Source: a virus. From it: a stretch of 21,018 nucleotides of DNA. The notes under the pieces were generated by a model that was not told the DNA's origin, did not search any database, and saw only the letters and a list, made by a program, of their open reading frames with translations. Of this stretch, positions 13,571 through 20,107 are shown piece after piece (position 1 is the stretch's first letter; the number at the start of each line of letters is the position of its first letter). Where the stretch lies: positions 1-21,018 of the IMG/VR virus record IMGVR_UViG_3300031862_000049. One strand, written 5' to 3'. Position numbers and translations under genes: made by a program.

Positions 13571-14914
13571 ATGGCTGAAACAGCAACAAGTAAATTAGAA
13601 ATACTGGTCAAATTAAGGGATGAGGCGACCCGTGAAATGGGGAGGTTGAGTGATGAAGTCAAGAATCTTGATGTCGGGTTTAAAAGTGCCGGTTGGTCGG
13701 CTGGGATAATGGCCGGGGCACTGGCGGCTATGGCTGGGGCGACGATTTGGAAGGCGATTGATGCTTTTGCTGAAAGCGAAGTGCAGATGGCGAGATTTGA
13801 GGCGATGATTAAAACTTTGCCTCCGGCATTACAGCAATACCGGGAGGAGCTTTTACAAGCGGCTGATCGGGCATTGGATTTCGGGTTTTCTAATGAAGAG
13901 GCGGCAGTGACTTTAGTGAGATTGTTGTCGGCGACGGGAAATATCGATCTGGCGATGGGAGGGTTGCAGGCGGCGATGGATCTGGCGAGGTTCAAAGGAA
14001 TTGGATTGGAAGAAGCGGCTCGGGCTTTAATTCTGGCATTTCAAGGGAATTCGAGGATGCTAAAGGAATTTGGAATTGATGTCGATGAGCACGCTTCAAA
14101 GGAAACTATTTTAGCGGCAGTATTGCAGAAAGTTGGGGGACAAGCAGAAGCTTATTCTGGAACGATGAGGGGGGCGATCGCTACTTTAAAAACTTATGGA
14201 GGAGAGGTTCTGGAAGCAATCGGGAAGAGTTTGGGCTTCAGGGATGCGGTGGTTTGGGTTCGGGATAGGGTGGTTGGCTGGATAAGGGAGCAGGGGGGAT
14301 TGAATGCGGTTTTGGAGAAATATCAGGGAATCATCATCATCATAAGCTCGCTTTTGACGGGGGTTTTTATTGTGGCAATGGTGGCGGGGATTGGGGTCGT
14401 TTTGGCACATGTGGCGGCTTTTGGCCTTCTTTTGGCGGCAGGTGCGGCTTTGGGGGCTTGGATTGCTACCTTCGTGCTTCTTTGGAAGGGTGGATGGGAA
14501 GATGTTAAATGGGCATTCGGGATAGTGGCGGATTGGTTAGTTGATAAATTTAATTGGTTGAAAGATAGATTCTGGGAAGCGATCGGATGGATAGAAGATA
14601 AATTAAGAGGATTTGTCGATACTTTGGAAAATATCGGAAAGAAAATCACTTCTCCCTTTAAAGAGGCAGGATCAAAAGTAGGAGAGATAATTGGAAAAAT
14701 TCCGGGATTTCAATTCGGAGGGATAATAACTAAGCCGACTTTGGCGATGGTCGGGGAAGCCGGGCCTGAGGCGATTATTCCGCTTCGCCGGGGAGGAGGA
14801 TTCGGGGGAGATATCATTATCAATCTTTCAGGGACTTTTTATACAGAAGAAGAAATGGCGGAAAAATTCGCAAATCAGATCGCCAAACTTATTAAATATC
14901 AATTGAGAATTTAA
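13571..14914 (+). CDS. Tape measure protein (447 aa)
   Basis: The start (SKLEILVKLRDEATREMGRLSDEVKNL) is the helical opening common to tape measure proteins. A hydrophobic segment lies at residues 41-60. A middle region (80-215) reads as helical repeats with FSNEEAAVTLVRLLSATG and the motif AFQGNSRMLKEFGI. Residues 253-305 hold two or three membrane-type helices, and the C-terminus contains the hallmark FGGIITKPTLAMVGEAGPEAIIPL as two adjoining stretches near residue 382. It sets tail length and leaves the tail during injection. At about 0.15 nm per residue, 447 residues predict a tail near 67 nm, short for a siphovirus. It should follow the chaperone genes directly; two reverse-strand genes separate them here. 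No Shine-Dalgarno. Confidence 0.92.
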   Translation: MAETATSKLEILVKLRDEATREMGRLSDEVKNLDVGFKSAGWSAGIMAGALAAMAGATIWKAIDAFAESEVQMARFEAMIKTLPPALQQYREELLQAADRALDFGFSNEEAAVTLVRLLSATGNIDLAMGGLQAAMDLARFKGIGLEEAARALILAFQGNSRMLKEFGIDVDEHASKETILAAVLQKVGGQAEAYSGTMRGAIATLKTYGGEVLEAIGKSLGFRDAVVWVRDRVVGWIREQGGLNAVLEKYQGIIIIISSLLTGVFIVAMVAGIGVVLAHVAAFGLLLAAGAALGAWIATFVLLWKGGWEDVKWAFGIVADWLVDKFNWLKDRFWEAIGWIEDKLRGFVDTLENIGKKITSPFKEAGSKVGEIIGKIPGFQFGGIITKPTLAMVGEAGPEAIIPLRRGGGFGGDIIINLSGTFYTEEEMAEKFANQIAKLIKYQLRI

Positions 14915-14915
14915 A

Positions 14916-16376
14916 ATGCCAATCGTTTTAAAAATAAATGATGTCGATAGGTCAAGCTGGATTGACTGGAAAAGTTTTGAAAAAGTTGAGGTTTTAACAA
15001 AGGAAACCGATAGGTTACAGTTCGATATCAGGAAAATCGGGGGAAGGACTGCTCCGGCTCTGGGAGACAAAATTACCGTTCTCTATGATTCGACAAAAAT
15101 CTTTGAAGGGGTAGTGGTTGAGGTGCTGGAAAAAATTAGTGGTGGGGTTCTGATTAGCTGGGAAATCAAATGCAAGGACTGGACGCACACTTTGGATAAG
15201 AAATTGGTGATTAAAAGCTATACCGACCAGACAGCGGCGGCAATAATTTCGGATATCATCGCCACCTATTGTCCGGGATTCACGGTTAATAATGTGGTGG
15301 CTCCGGTCAATGTTGCTTCGATAAAGTTCAATTACGAATTTGTTTCAAAGTGCCTTCAGCAGTTGGCGGATCTGCTGGATTATGATTGGTATGTTGATTA
15401 CGATAAGGATATTCATTTTTTTTCAGAAGAACAAAATACCGCACCTTTCAATCTGGATGATACTTCTGGGAATTATAAATTCGGCTCTTTGGAAATCAAT
15501 AAAAACATTTTGCAGATTAAAAACACGATCTATATTAGGGGTGGGGAATATAAGGGAAATTTGGAAACTTTTACTTGGTCAGCTGACGGGCAACAAATAA
15601 CATTCGATCTCCCTTATTCTTTGGATGAGATCACGGTCAAAAAAGGGGGGGTGACGCAGAGTATCGGGACAGATTTTGTGACTGATCCTAATCTGGTCGA
15701 TTGCCTTTATAACTTTAATGAAAAGCAGATCAAGTTCAGGGCTGATAACAAGCCGGGTTCGGGAGTGACGGTCGAGATTTCGGGGAAGCCGTGGATTCCG
15801 GTCATATCGAAGATTTCGGACTGGGAGAGTGTTGCCAGCTACGGGGAATATGAATTCGCCATAATAGACAAATCAATCAAGACAAAAGACGAGGCAAAAA
15901 ATAGGGGGAAGGCGGCTTTGAGGAAATTCGGGGAAACTATCTGGGAAGCTTCTTTTAGAACAAATAAAGTTGGATTGAGAACCGGACAGAAAATCAGGGT
16001 TCAATCGGATATTCGGGGGATTGATAAGTGGTTTATGATCAATCGAGTTATTTCGAGGACGAGAAAATCTGATGAGTTCGAATATGAAGTTTTCTTAATC
16101 GCTTCGGGGAATATCACTTTTGTCGATATGATGACTGGGTTGTTGGAAAAGGATAAGAAAAATATCGATATTGCGGCCAATGAAGTTCTGGACAAGATCG
16201 AGACGGTCGAGGATTCGGTTTCGATAGCGGAAGCGGTCAGCAGATACGGGGTGAAGAATATCTCGGAATCGGCGAGCATCGGGGAAAGTATCCAAATGGT
16301 TTTGAAAACTCCACCTTTCAAATGGATGCCTGATGCCGTTAATCCGGCGAAATGGAATCTGTTTGAATGGTATTAG
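14916..16376 (+). CDS. Tail hub / baseplate protein, gpD- and XkdQ-like (486 aa)
   Basis: The N-terminal 80 residues (KINDVDRSSWIDWKSFEK, then LGDKITVLYDSTKIFEGVVVEV) resemble the first beta domain of phage hub proteins of the gp27/gp44/XkdQ type. Then come WEIKCKDWTHTLDKKLV, the segment AAAIISDIIATYCPGF, and LQQLADLLDYDWYVDYDKDIHFF, the usual second hub domain. The 330-400 region has KNRGKAALRKFGE. Residues 425-470 carry a short Glu-Ser-Val/Ile-Ala repeat (DSVSIAEAV, SESASIGESI) like that in the 4014 protein. The final KTPPFKWMPDAVNPAKWNLFEWY is Trp/Pro rich and may dock a fibre. It follows the tape measure stop by one base. The hub seals the tube tip and holds fibres. Confidence 0.8.
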   Translation: MPIVLKINDVDRSSWIDWKSFEKVEVLTKETDRLQFDIRKIGGRTAPALGDKITVLYDSTKIFEGVVVEVLEKISGGVLISWEIKCKDWTHTLDKKLVIKSYTDQTAAAIISDIIATYCPGFTVNNVVAPVNVASIKFNYEFVSKCLQQLADLLDYDWYVDYDKDIHFFSEEQNTAPFNLDDTSGNYKFGSLEINKNILQIKNTIYIRGGEYKGNLETFTWSADGQQITFDLPYSLDEITVKKGGVTQSIGTDFVTDPNLVDCLYNFNEKQIKFRADNKPGSGVTVEISGKPWIPVISKISDWESVASYGEYEFAIIDKSIKTKDEAKNRGKAALRKFGETIWEASFRTNKVGLRTGQKIRVQSDIRGIDKWFMINRVISRTRKSDEFEYEVFLIASGNITFVDMMTGLLEKDKKNIDIAANEVLDKIETVEDSVSIAEAVSRYGVKNISESASIGESIQMVLKTPPFKWMPDAVNPAKWNLFEWY

Positions 16377-16402
16377 AAATTTAATTTTAAAAGTCGAAAA
16401 AT

Positions 16403-16873
16403 ATGAGAAAAAAAATCAAAAATTCAATGAGGATAATTGGAACGGTCAAGGCGACGGTCAGGGATGCTTTGACTGGGGAGATTAAAAGGGTCTATAAAAA
16501 GAAGTTCAATCTGATTTGCACGGTTGGCAGGTCGGTTCTGGCTCAGAGGTTGGCTAATACGGTCACCTATACTGGAATAATCAATTACGGGGCTTTAGGG
16601 ACTTCGACAACGCCTCCGGCTAATGGGGATACCCAGTTAGGGACTGAGGTTTTCCGGAAGACGGTCGCTTCGGCGACTTATCAGGATAATATCGCCTACA
16701 TCTCGTTTTTCTACACGGCGGCTGAAACTTCGGGAACTTACAAGGAATTCGGGACTTTTATCGACGGGACGGCGACAGCGAATTCAGGGAAGCTGTTCAC
16801 CCACGTGGCGGTCAACTGGACGAAGACGACGAGCGAAACTCTGACGGTCGATGTGACTTATACGATTTCCTAA
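16403..16873 (+). CDS. Phage tail fibre-type protein (156 aa), paralogue of the 605-1138 product
   Basis: Residues 1-50 (IIGTVKATVRDALTGEIKRVYKKKFNLI, then CTVGRSVLAQRLA) are the usual beginning of small phage tail proteins with an Ig-like strand followed by a V-G-R-S helix. The second half (INYGALGTSTTPPANGDTQL as a turn, TEVFRKTVASATY, EFGTFIDGTA, and TLTVDVTYTIS at the end) matches in order the C-terminal part of the 605-1138 product. The domain is beta-rich, without Cys pairs or membrane helices. It sits right after the hub gene, where fibre and baseplate genes normally lie. AAAAGTCGA ends 5 nt before the ATG. A structural role is well supported, the precise position in the tail is not. 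Confidence 0.75.
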   Translation: MRKKIKNSMRIIGTVKATVRDALTGEIKRVYKKKFNLICTVGRSVLAQRLANTVTYTGIINYGALGTSTTPPANGDTQLGTEVFRKTVASATYQDNIAYISFFYTAAETSGTYKEFGTFIDGTATANSGKLFTHVAVNWTKTTSETLTVDVTYTIS

Positions 16874-16874
16874 T

Positions 16875-17111
16875 ATGGCAAAAGAAATTTTAACAATCGA
16901 GATAGAGGTTTCTGACGACGCTGAGGCTTATCGGATTTTGAATAGGATTAGTTTTGAGAATAAGATTGTCGGGGCTAAGTATAAGAAAAAGGATTTTATT
17001 TTTAATGAAACCAATCTGCCAAAGCATTTCCTCAAAAAGAAGGGGGAATATTTGACGGATGAGGAATTAAGAAATGGCAACGAAAGGAAAGAAATTGATG
17101 GAGGAACATAA
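16875..17111 (+). CDS. Small hypothetical protein, 3' end overlapped by an HNH gene (78 aa)
   Basis: ATG follows the upstream stop by one base. The product starts with a strand (EILTIEIEVSDDAEAYRIL), and is basic and helical afterwards (GAKYKKKDFIFNETNLPKHF, KKKGEYLTDEELRN). No family is recognised. Its last 38 bases are shared, in another frame, with the start of the HNH gene at 17074; the C-terminal NGNERKEIDGGT may have been created by that insertion rather than being ancestral. It lies between two fibre-type genes, so a small tail or fibre-assembly protein is plausible. Reality is likely because it fits the coupled run exactly. Confidence 0.6.
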   Translation: MAKEILTIEIEVSDDAEAYRILNRISFENKIVGAKYKKKDFIFNETNLPKHFLKKKGEYLTDEELRNGNERKEIDGGT

Positions 17112-17601
17112 AAGGAAATTAAGTTTGGCGAAACTAAAACTTTATAGAGAAAAAGGACATATAATTGGTTTTCAGAAAGGGCATCCGAACTATACAAAAA
17201 ATAGATATAAATTTACTAAAGAAGATTATCTAAAGGCGAGATTAAATAGAATTGTTTGGAATAAAGGGAAAAAGTGTCCGCAGTTATCTGGCGAGAATAA
17301 TGGTAATTGGAAAGGCGGAATAGATTTAGAAAATAAAAGATTGAAAAATAGTGAAGAATATAAAAATTGGCAATTATCAGTTTTTAAAAGAGATTATTGG
17401 ACTTGTCAGATTTGTGGATATAAGGGTGAGAAAATCATTGCACATCACATAAAAAATTGGTCGAAATATCCAAAATTAAGATTTGAAATTTTGAATGGTA
17501 TTACCCTTTGTAGGGTATGTCATTTCAAAATTCATTTATTAAATTATGGCACAATCAAGCAATGTATCAGCAGGACAAGATGCTACAGCTCTGTCTTATA
17601 A
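17074..17601 (+). CDS. HNH endonuclease inserted between fibre genes (175 aa)
   Basis: Residues 70-84 contain SGENNGNWKGG, a NUMOD3-type DNA-binding motif. The nuclease follows: VFKRDYWTCQICGYKG, IIAHHIKNWSKYPKLRFEI, NGITLCRVCHFKIH. Cys111, Cys114, Cys146 and Cys149 would bind zinc, and His124/His125 belong to the active site. The gene is much richer in A/T than its neighbours and overlaps the preceding gene by 38 bases and the following fibre gene by 56, so its ends fit tightly between them. The extra 20 residues after C-x(2)-H are read through the next gene in another frame and are unlikely to be functional. An alternative start is the ATG at 17098. It is probably a mobile homing-type enzyme. 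Confidence 0.85.
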   Translation: MATKGKKLMEEHKRKLSLAKLKLYREKGHIIGFQKGHPNYTKNRYKFTKEDYLKARLNRIVWNKGKKCPQLSGENNGNWKGGIDLENKRLKNSEEYKNWQLSVFKRDYWTCQICGYKGEKIIAHHIKNWSKYPKLRFEILNGITLCRVCHFKIHLLNYGTIKQCISRTRCYSSVL

Positions 17602-18277
17602 CAATCTGAGGGCTGATGTTTTCGGGGCGCACCATTCGGATGCCTTGGGGACTTTGCTAGTTAATGCCGATATTAGCCCCACTGCGGCGATCGCCTTGTC
17701 CAAGCTGGCGGCTCTGACTATCAACAGGGCTCTGGTGACGAATGAGTCGGGGGTGATCGTGGTTTCGGCTGTGACTGCGACAGAATTGGGCTACCTGGCG
17801 GGCATCGTCTCAAAGCCGGTCTGCAACTCGGGGGACGAGACGATAGCTGGGGTCAAGACCTTCAGTTCTATCCCTGTTTTACCTGCTTCTGACCCGACTA
17901 CTGATAATCAGGCAAGTAGAAAGGCTTATGTGAATACTCAAGTTAGTGCTTATAGAAGATTGGATTATGTTGAAATTGAATATCCAGGTTGGTCAAGCCC
18001 AACTGCGGATAGTGTCTGGGAAGATTGGGATTTGTCTGCTTCTATTCCTTCTGGTGGTTTATATGCTGAAATTCTTGTTAAGATGACTGCGACTGGTCCT
18101 AATAATATAGGGGTAAGAGCAAACGGAAGTGCTGTTACAAGATATATTACTATGTATAACTACGATACTTTTACTTTTACTGTAAAACTTGATGCTGGTA
18201 GAATTGTTGAAAGATATTCAGGCGGTGCAGCAGCCAATGCAAAATTCACGGTAATAGGTTATTGGAAACAAGTTTAA
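17546..18277 (+). CDS. Tail fibre / receptor-binding protein (243 aa)
   Basis: The N-terminal half has ALSYNNLRADVFGAHH, followed by DISPTAAIALSKLAALTINRALV and VTATELGYLAGI, the standard shaft pattern of many phage fibres in which S-K-L-A and T-N-E-S-G-V turns repeat. A linker ASDPTTDNQASRKAYVN ends near residue 131. The last 110 residues (RRLDYVEIEYPGWSSPT onward, to VIGYWKQV) form a separate beta-rich tip. DNA of the shaft half is G/C-rich while the tip half, after about 17880, is visibly A/T-richer, which suggests the receptor-binding tip was swapped in. The ATG at 17546 lies inside the HNH gene. No Shine-Dalgarno. Confidence 0.78.
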   Translation: MAQSSNVSAGQDATALSYNNLRADVFGAHHSDALGTLLVNADISPTAAIALSKLAALTINRALVTNESGVIVVSAVTATELGYLAGIVSKPVCNSGDETIAGVKTFSSIPVLPASDPTTDNQASRKAYVNTQVSAYRRLDYVEIEYPGWSSPTADSVWEDWDLSASIPSGGLYAEILVKMTATGPNNIGVRANGSAVTRYITMYNYDTFTFTVKLDAGRIVERYSGGAAANAKFTVIGYWKQV

Positions 18278-18290
18278 TTAGATAAAATCT

Positions 18291-18512
18291 ATGCCAGAAG
18301 ATAAAGTAGAAAACCAAAAAATCGAGAGCAGGCTGACCACCTTGGAGGTCTTGATGAAGGACACGAGGGACGACATAGGAGAAATTAAAAAACAGGTTTT
18401 CAACGAAATTCCGCACCAGATAGATTCAATCAAAGATAGAATATTTTGGGGATTCCTGATTGGGATTGCCGGGATGATAATCGCTCAAATCCTGCTTCGG
18501 TTTTTGAAATAA
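18291..18512 (+). CDS. XhlA-like holin accessory protein (73 aa)
   Basis: Residues 8-45 form an amphipathic coiled coil (IESRLTTLEVLMKDTRDDIG), and residues 52-70 form one membrane helix (FWGFLIGIAGMIIAQILL) with a basic end. This is the layout of XhlA/hemolysin-type proteins found beside phage holins and endolysins, which associate with the membrane and aid lysis. It is the last gene of the late run and is followed by a structured gap, not by an endolysin. It could alone act as a small holin; a second membrane protein is not seen here. The ATG has no Shine-Dalgarno. Confidence 0.72.
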   Translation: MPEDKVENQKIESRLTTLEVLMKDTRDDIGEIKKQVFNEIPHQIDSIKDRIFWGFLIGIAGMIIAQILLRFLK

Positions 18513-18534
18513 TTTTGAGTTCTTTTAAGGCAAA

Positions 18535-18605
18535 AGGGCAGGCCTCTCCGGGCGGTCGTAATGACCAAATTTTAACTCCTTTCTCCTGCGGGGACGACCT
18601 GCCCT
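18535..18605 (+). other. Nested three-helix RNA fold after the lysis gene
   Basis: AGGGCAGG (18535-18542) pairs with CCTGCCCT (18598-18605). Inside it TCTCCG (18545-18550) pairs with CGGGGA (18589-18594) with one G-U, and GGTC (18554-18557) pairs with GACC (18563-18566) around GTAAT. No T-run follows, so it is not a plain terminator. It is much more G/C-rich than the surroundings. Confidence 0.45.
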
Positions 18606-18614
18606 GCCATTTCA

Positions 18615-18737
18615 ATGCAGAAAAAAGAATTGATTAAAAAATTGAAAAGGATTGGCAAGATTAAATTTTATATCCCGAAGCCAAGGAGCAAAGAGAATGG
18701 GGTCTGGAGAAGGGTTAAGGAAAGGATGAGGGCTTGA
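18615..18737 (+). CDS. Possible tiny basic protein (40 aa)
   Basis: ATG at 18615 opens 40 codons ending in TGA at 18735-18737. The product is strongly basic (MQKKELIKKLKRIGKIKFY at the start, GVWRRVKERMRA at the end) with no other recognisable feature. There is no Shine-Dalgarno. The stop codon lies inside the TTGACA of the promoter at 18734. It could bind nucleic acid, or be a chance frame in the gap between the lysis and integrase genes; evidence is weak. Confidence 0.3.
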   Translation: MQKKELIKKLKRIGKIKFYIPKPRSKENGVWRRVKERMRA

Positions 18738-18762
18738 CAAAATTTTTGGTTTCTTTTAGGAT
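18734..18762 (+). promoter_or_regulatory. Promoter P1 of the integrase leader
   Basis: TTGACA (18734-18739, perfect -35) is followed after 17 nt by TAGGAT (18757-18762, four of six to TATAAT). Start of transcription would be near 18769, giving a leader of nearly 200 nt before the integrase ATG. The leader begins with TCCCTC-TTTT-GAGGGA (18781-18796), a perfect 6-bp hairpin. Confidence 0.68.
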
Positions 18763-18803
18763 AAGGCAGTGAGAAGTCGTTCCCTCTTTTGAGGGACACT
18801 CGT

Positions 18804-18832
18804 GCGACACGGCTTTCTTTTTGTGGTATAAT
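18804..18832 (+). promoter_or_regulatory. Promoter P2 with extended -10
   Basis: TATAAT (18827-18832) is preceded by TGG, an extended TGn -10. GCGACA (18804-18809) is 17 nt upstream and matches TTGACA at four positions. Transcription should begin near 18839. It is the best -10 element in the window, equal to that at 20096. Confidence 0.75.
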
Positions 18833-18846
18833 AGAATCGGCTTGAT

Positions 18847-18864
18847 GCTTTATTGCAATAAAGC
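18847..18864. promoter_or_regulatory. 18-bp perfect palindrome, candidate operator
   Basis: GCTTTATTGCAATAAAGC reads the same on both strands. It starts about 8 nt after the expected start site of P2, a place where a bound dimer repressor would block transcription. It may also act as an RNA hairpin. The 53-aa helix-turn-helix protein at 19910 is one candidate ligand; this is inference. Confidence 0.55.
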
Positions 18865-18872
18865 TGATAGCC

Positions 18873-18907
18873 AGCCGCCTTCGGTCGCACGAGGGCGGCT
18901 TTGTTTT
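18873..18907 (+). terminator. Rho-independent terminator before the integrase
   Basis: AGCCGCC (18873-18879) pairs perfectly with GGCGGCT (18894-18900) around a 14-nt loop, followed by the T-rich TTTGTTTT. With the integrase ATG at 18965, this placement suggests attenuation of integrase expression or the end of a small RNA. Confidence 0.72.
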
Positions 18908-18914
18908 GGAGGGC

Positions 18915-18923
18915 AAAGGTCGA
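18915..18923 (+). repeat. AAAGGTCGA intergenic motif upstream of the integrase
   Basis: Exact copy of the 9-mer, 41 nt before the integrase ATG and just after the terminator. Confidence 0.5.
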
Positions 18924-18964
18924 GACGATAAATAACACGCTTTGGGAGGGAGCGTAAAGATGAT

Positions 18965-19840
18965 ATGAGAGTAAAAGATAAGTTCGAGGAGTTTCTTATT
19001 TATTTGAGGAAGAAGGGATTAACAGAGCATTCGATTGGAGAATATCGAAGATTCCTTTTTGGGGCTTTGTCTCATTCGGTTTTGACAGATAAAAAGGTGG
19101 AAGATTTGAAAATGGTTGATGTGGCGAGCATAATAGAGGCAGGGAAAATTCACGGCGAATATGGGTCGCAGAGGGCAGTGGTGACTTTGAGGAGATATTT
19201 GAAATTCTTAAAAGATAGTGGGGTTAGATTGCCCTTTGATTGGAGAGATATTGAAGTGCCGAGAGTTCCGGAGAAGGAACAGGCTTATTTGACCGAGGAG
19301 GAATTCAATTCTTTTATCGAGAAGATTCCGTTGAATACTTTGTATGGTTTGCGGAATCGGACTTTGTATGAGGTTTTGTTTTCTACCGGTGCGAGGATAG
19401 GGGAAATACTTTCTCTTAATAGAAGCGATATCGATTGGGAGAAAAAAGAAGTGAAGGTTAAGGGGAAAGGTGGGGACGAAGGGATGATCTATTTTTCTGA
19501 TAGAAGTTTGGGATGGCTGAAAAAATATCTGGAAACCAGAACCGATGATTGTCCGGCTTTGTTTGTCACTTATAATTTCAATGGGATTAGGCCTCTTTTG
19601 AAAGTCAGTGCCAGAAAGCATTTGCTAAACTACAGAAGAAAATTCGGAATGGATAAAAAGATTACCCACCACGCTTTCAGGAGAAGTTTTTGCAGTTTGC
19701 TGTTGGATAGAGGGGCGACGATAAAAGAGGTTCAATATCTGGCGAGACACAAGTCGGAGAGGACGACTTTGAGGTTCTACATCAAAGTAGAAAAGAGGAA
19801 AGCAAAAGAGGTTCATCAGGAGATTTTTTCAGGATTATAG
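18965..19840 (+). CDS. int: Tyrosine recombinase, phage integrase (291 aa)
   Basis: Residues 1-90 are a core-binding SAM-like domain (FEEFLIYLRKKGLTEHSIGEY). The catalytic domain (about 105-291) has the expected residues: Arg144 in TGARIGE, Lys in KVKGKGG (166-168), His236-x-x-Arg239 in THHAFRRSF, His262 in ARHKS, and the nucleophile Tyr272 in LRFYIKV. The usual L-G-H box reads L-A-R-H. There is no N-terminal arm-binding domain, so it resembles small Xer-like phage integrases. It joins the phage attachment site to a host site; the site itself is not identifiable here. GGGAGGG about 14 nt before the ATG is a rare clear Shine-Dalgarno in this window; another ATG at 18960 would read only two codons. 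Regulation by P1, P2 and the terminator upstream is likely. Confidence 0.93.
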   Translation: MRVKDKFEEFLIYLRKKGLTEHSIGEYRRFLFGALSHSVLTDKKVEDLKMVDVASIIEAGKIHGEYGSQRAVVTLRRYLKFLKDSGVRLPFDWRDIEVPRVPEKEQAYLTEEEFNSFIEKIPLNTLYGLRNRTLYEVLFSTGARIGEILSLNRSDIDWEKKEVKVKGKGGDEGMIYFSDRSLGWLKKYLETRTDDCPALFVTYNFNGIRPLLKVSARKHLLNYRRKFGMDKKITHHAFRRSFCSLLLDRGATIKEVQYLARHKSERTTLRFYIKVEKRKAKEVHQEIFSGL

Positions 19841-19848
19841 ACAAGGGC

Positions 19849-19878
19849 TTGACAAAGGGTCTTGCTTTTTGGTAATAT
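19849..19878 (+). promoter_or_regulatory. Promoter for the helix-turn-helix gene
   Basis: TTGACA (19849-19854, perfect -35), an 18-nt spacer, then TAATAT (19873-19878) preceded by TGG. It begins 9 nt after the integrase stop, and shares GGGCTTGACAAA with promoter P1. Start of transcription is expected near 19885, giving a leader of about 25 nt. Confidence 0.75.
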
Positions 19879-19909
19879 GGTAGTAGGAAGGTAACTGTGG
19901 ATAACTCAA

Positions 19910-20071
19910 ATGAAAAAGCACGACACTAAAGAAAAATTGGAAAGGAATTTGAAGGTAGCGAAACTTTATTATAAAGGTTCTTATACTTTGAGAGGATTGG
20001 CAAGGGTTTTCAGGTTAAGTCATCCTCGGATTTTGGCTATCGCGAAGAAATACAGAAGAAGATTGAAATAG
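19910..20071 (+). CDS. Small helix-turn-helix DNA-binding protein (53 aa)
   Basis: ATG at 19910 opens 53 codons ending in TAG at 20069-20071. After a charged helix (EKLERNLKVAKLYYKG) comes YTLRGLARVFRLSHPRILAI, the spacing of a helix-turn-helix with a second helix LARVF and recognition helix HPRILAIAKKY, ending RRRLK. It is small and basic, like phage Cro, excisionase or resolvase-type DNA-binding proteins. It has its own strong promoter and sits between the integrase and a small-RNA unit, so control of lysogeny or excision is plausible but not shown. No Shine-Dalgarno is seen. Confidence 0.7.
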   Translation: MKKHDTKEKLERNLKVAKLYYKGSYTLRGLARVFRLSHPRILAIAKKYRRRLK

Positions 20072-20072
20072 C

Positions 20073-20101
20073 TTGATTGATGTTCTTTAAAAAGTTATAA
20101 T
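20073..20101 (+). promoter_or_regulatory. Promoter of the 20108-20228 RNA
   Basis: TTGATT (20073-20078), 17-nt spacer, perfect TATAAT (20096-20101). Transcription would begin near 20108, only a few bases before the left arm of the long helix described next. Confidence 0.75.
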
Positions 20102-20107
20102 TAAATA

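Larger units (their letters stand above)
18799..18893. repeat. 10-bp perfect inverted repeat spanning 95 bp
   Basis: CTCGTGCGAC (18799-18808) is the exact reverse complement of GTCGCACGAG (18884-18893). The left arm overlaps the -35 of promoter P2; the right arm is in the loop of the downstream terminator hairpin. In a transcript from P1 both arms are present and could pair; in a transcript from P2 only the right arm is present. No target-site duplication is seen, so a mobile-element reading is not favoured. Confidence 0.6.
18839..18907 (+). ncRNA. Candidate small RNA of about 70 nt (or integrase leader) from P2
   Basis: P2 and the terminator at 18873-18907 bound a unit of about 70 nt with no ORF. 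It holds the palindrome at 18847-18864, able to form a 7-bp stem with loop TGCA, and the terminator stem. Either it is a free small RNA, or the terminator acts as an attenuator for the integrase 58 nt downstream. The terminator loop carries GTCGCACGAG, free to pair with a partner such as the RNA from P1. Confidence 0.5.

Noticed and set aside
18446-18637. 63-codon forward frame through the gap after the XhlA-like gene
   Set aside because: It overlaps most of the XhlA-like C-terminus in another frame and runs through the G/C-rich hairpin; composition is not protein-like.
18799-18893. Miniature mobile element bounded by the 10-bp inverted repeat
   Set aside because: No target-site duplication, and both arms take part in promoter or terminator structures.
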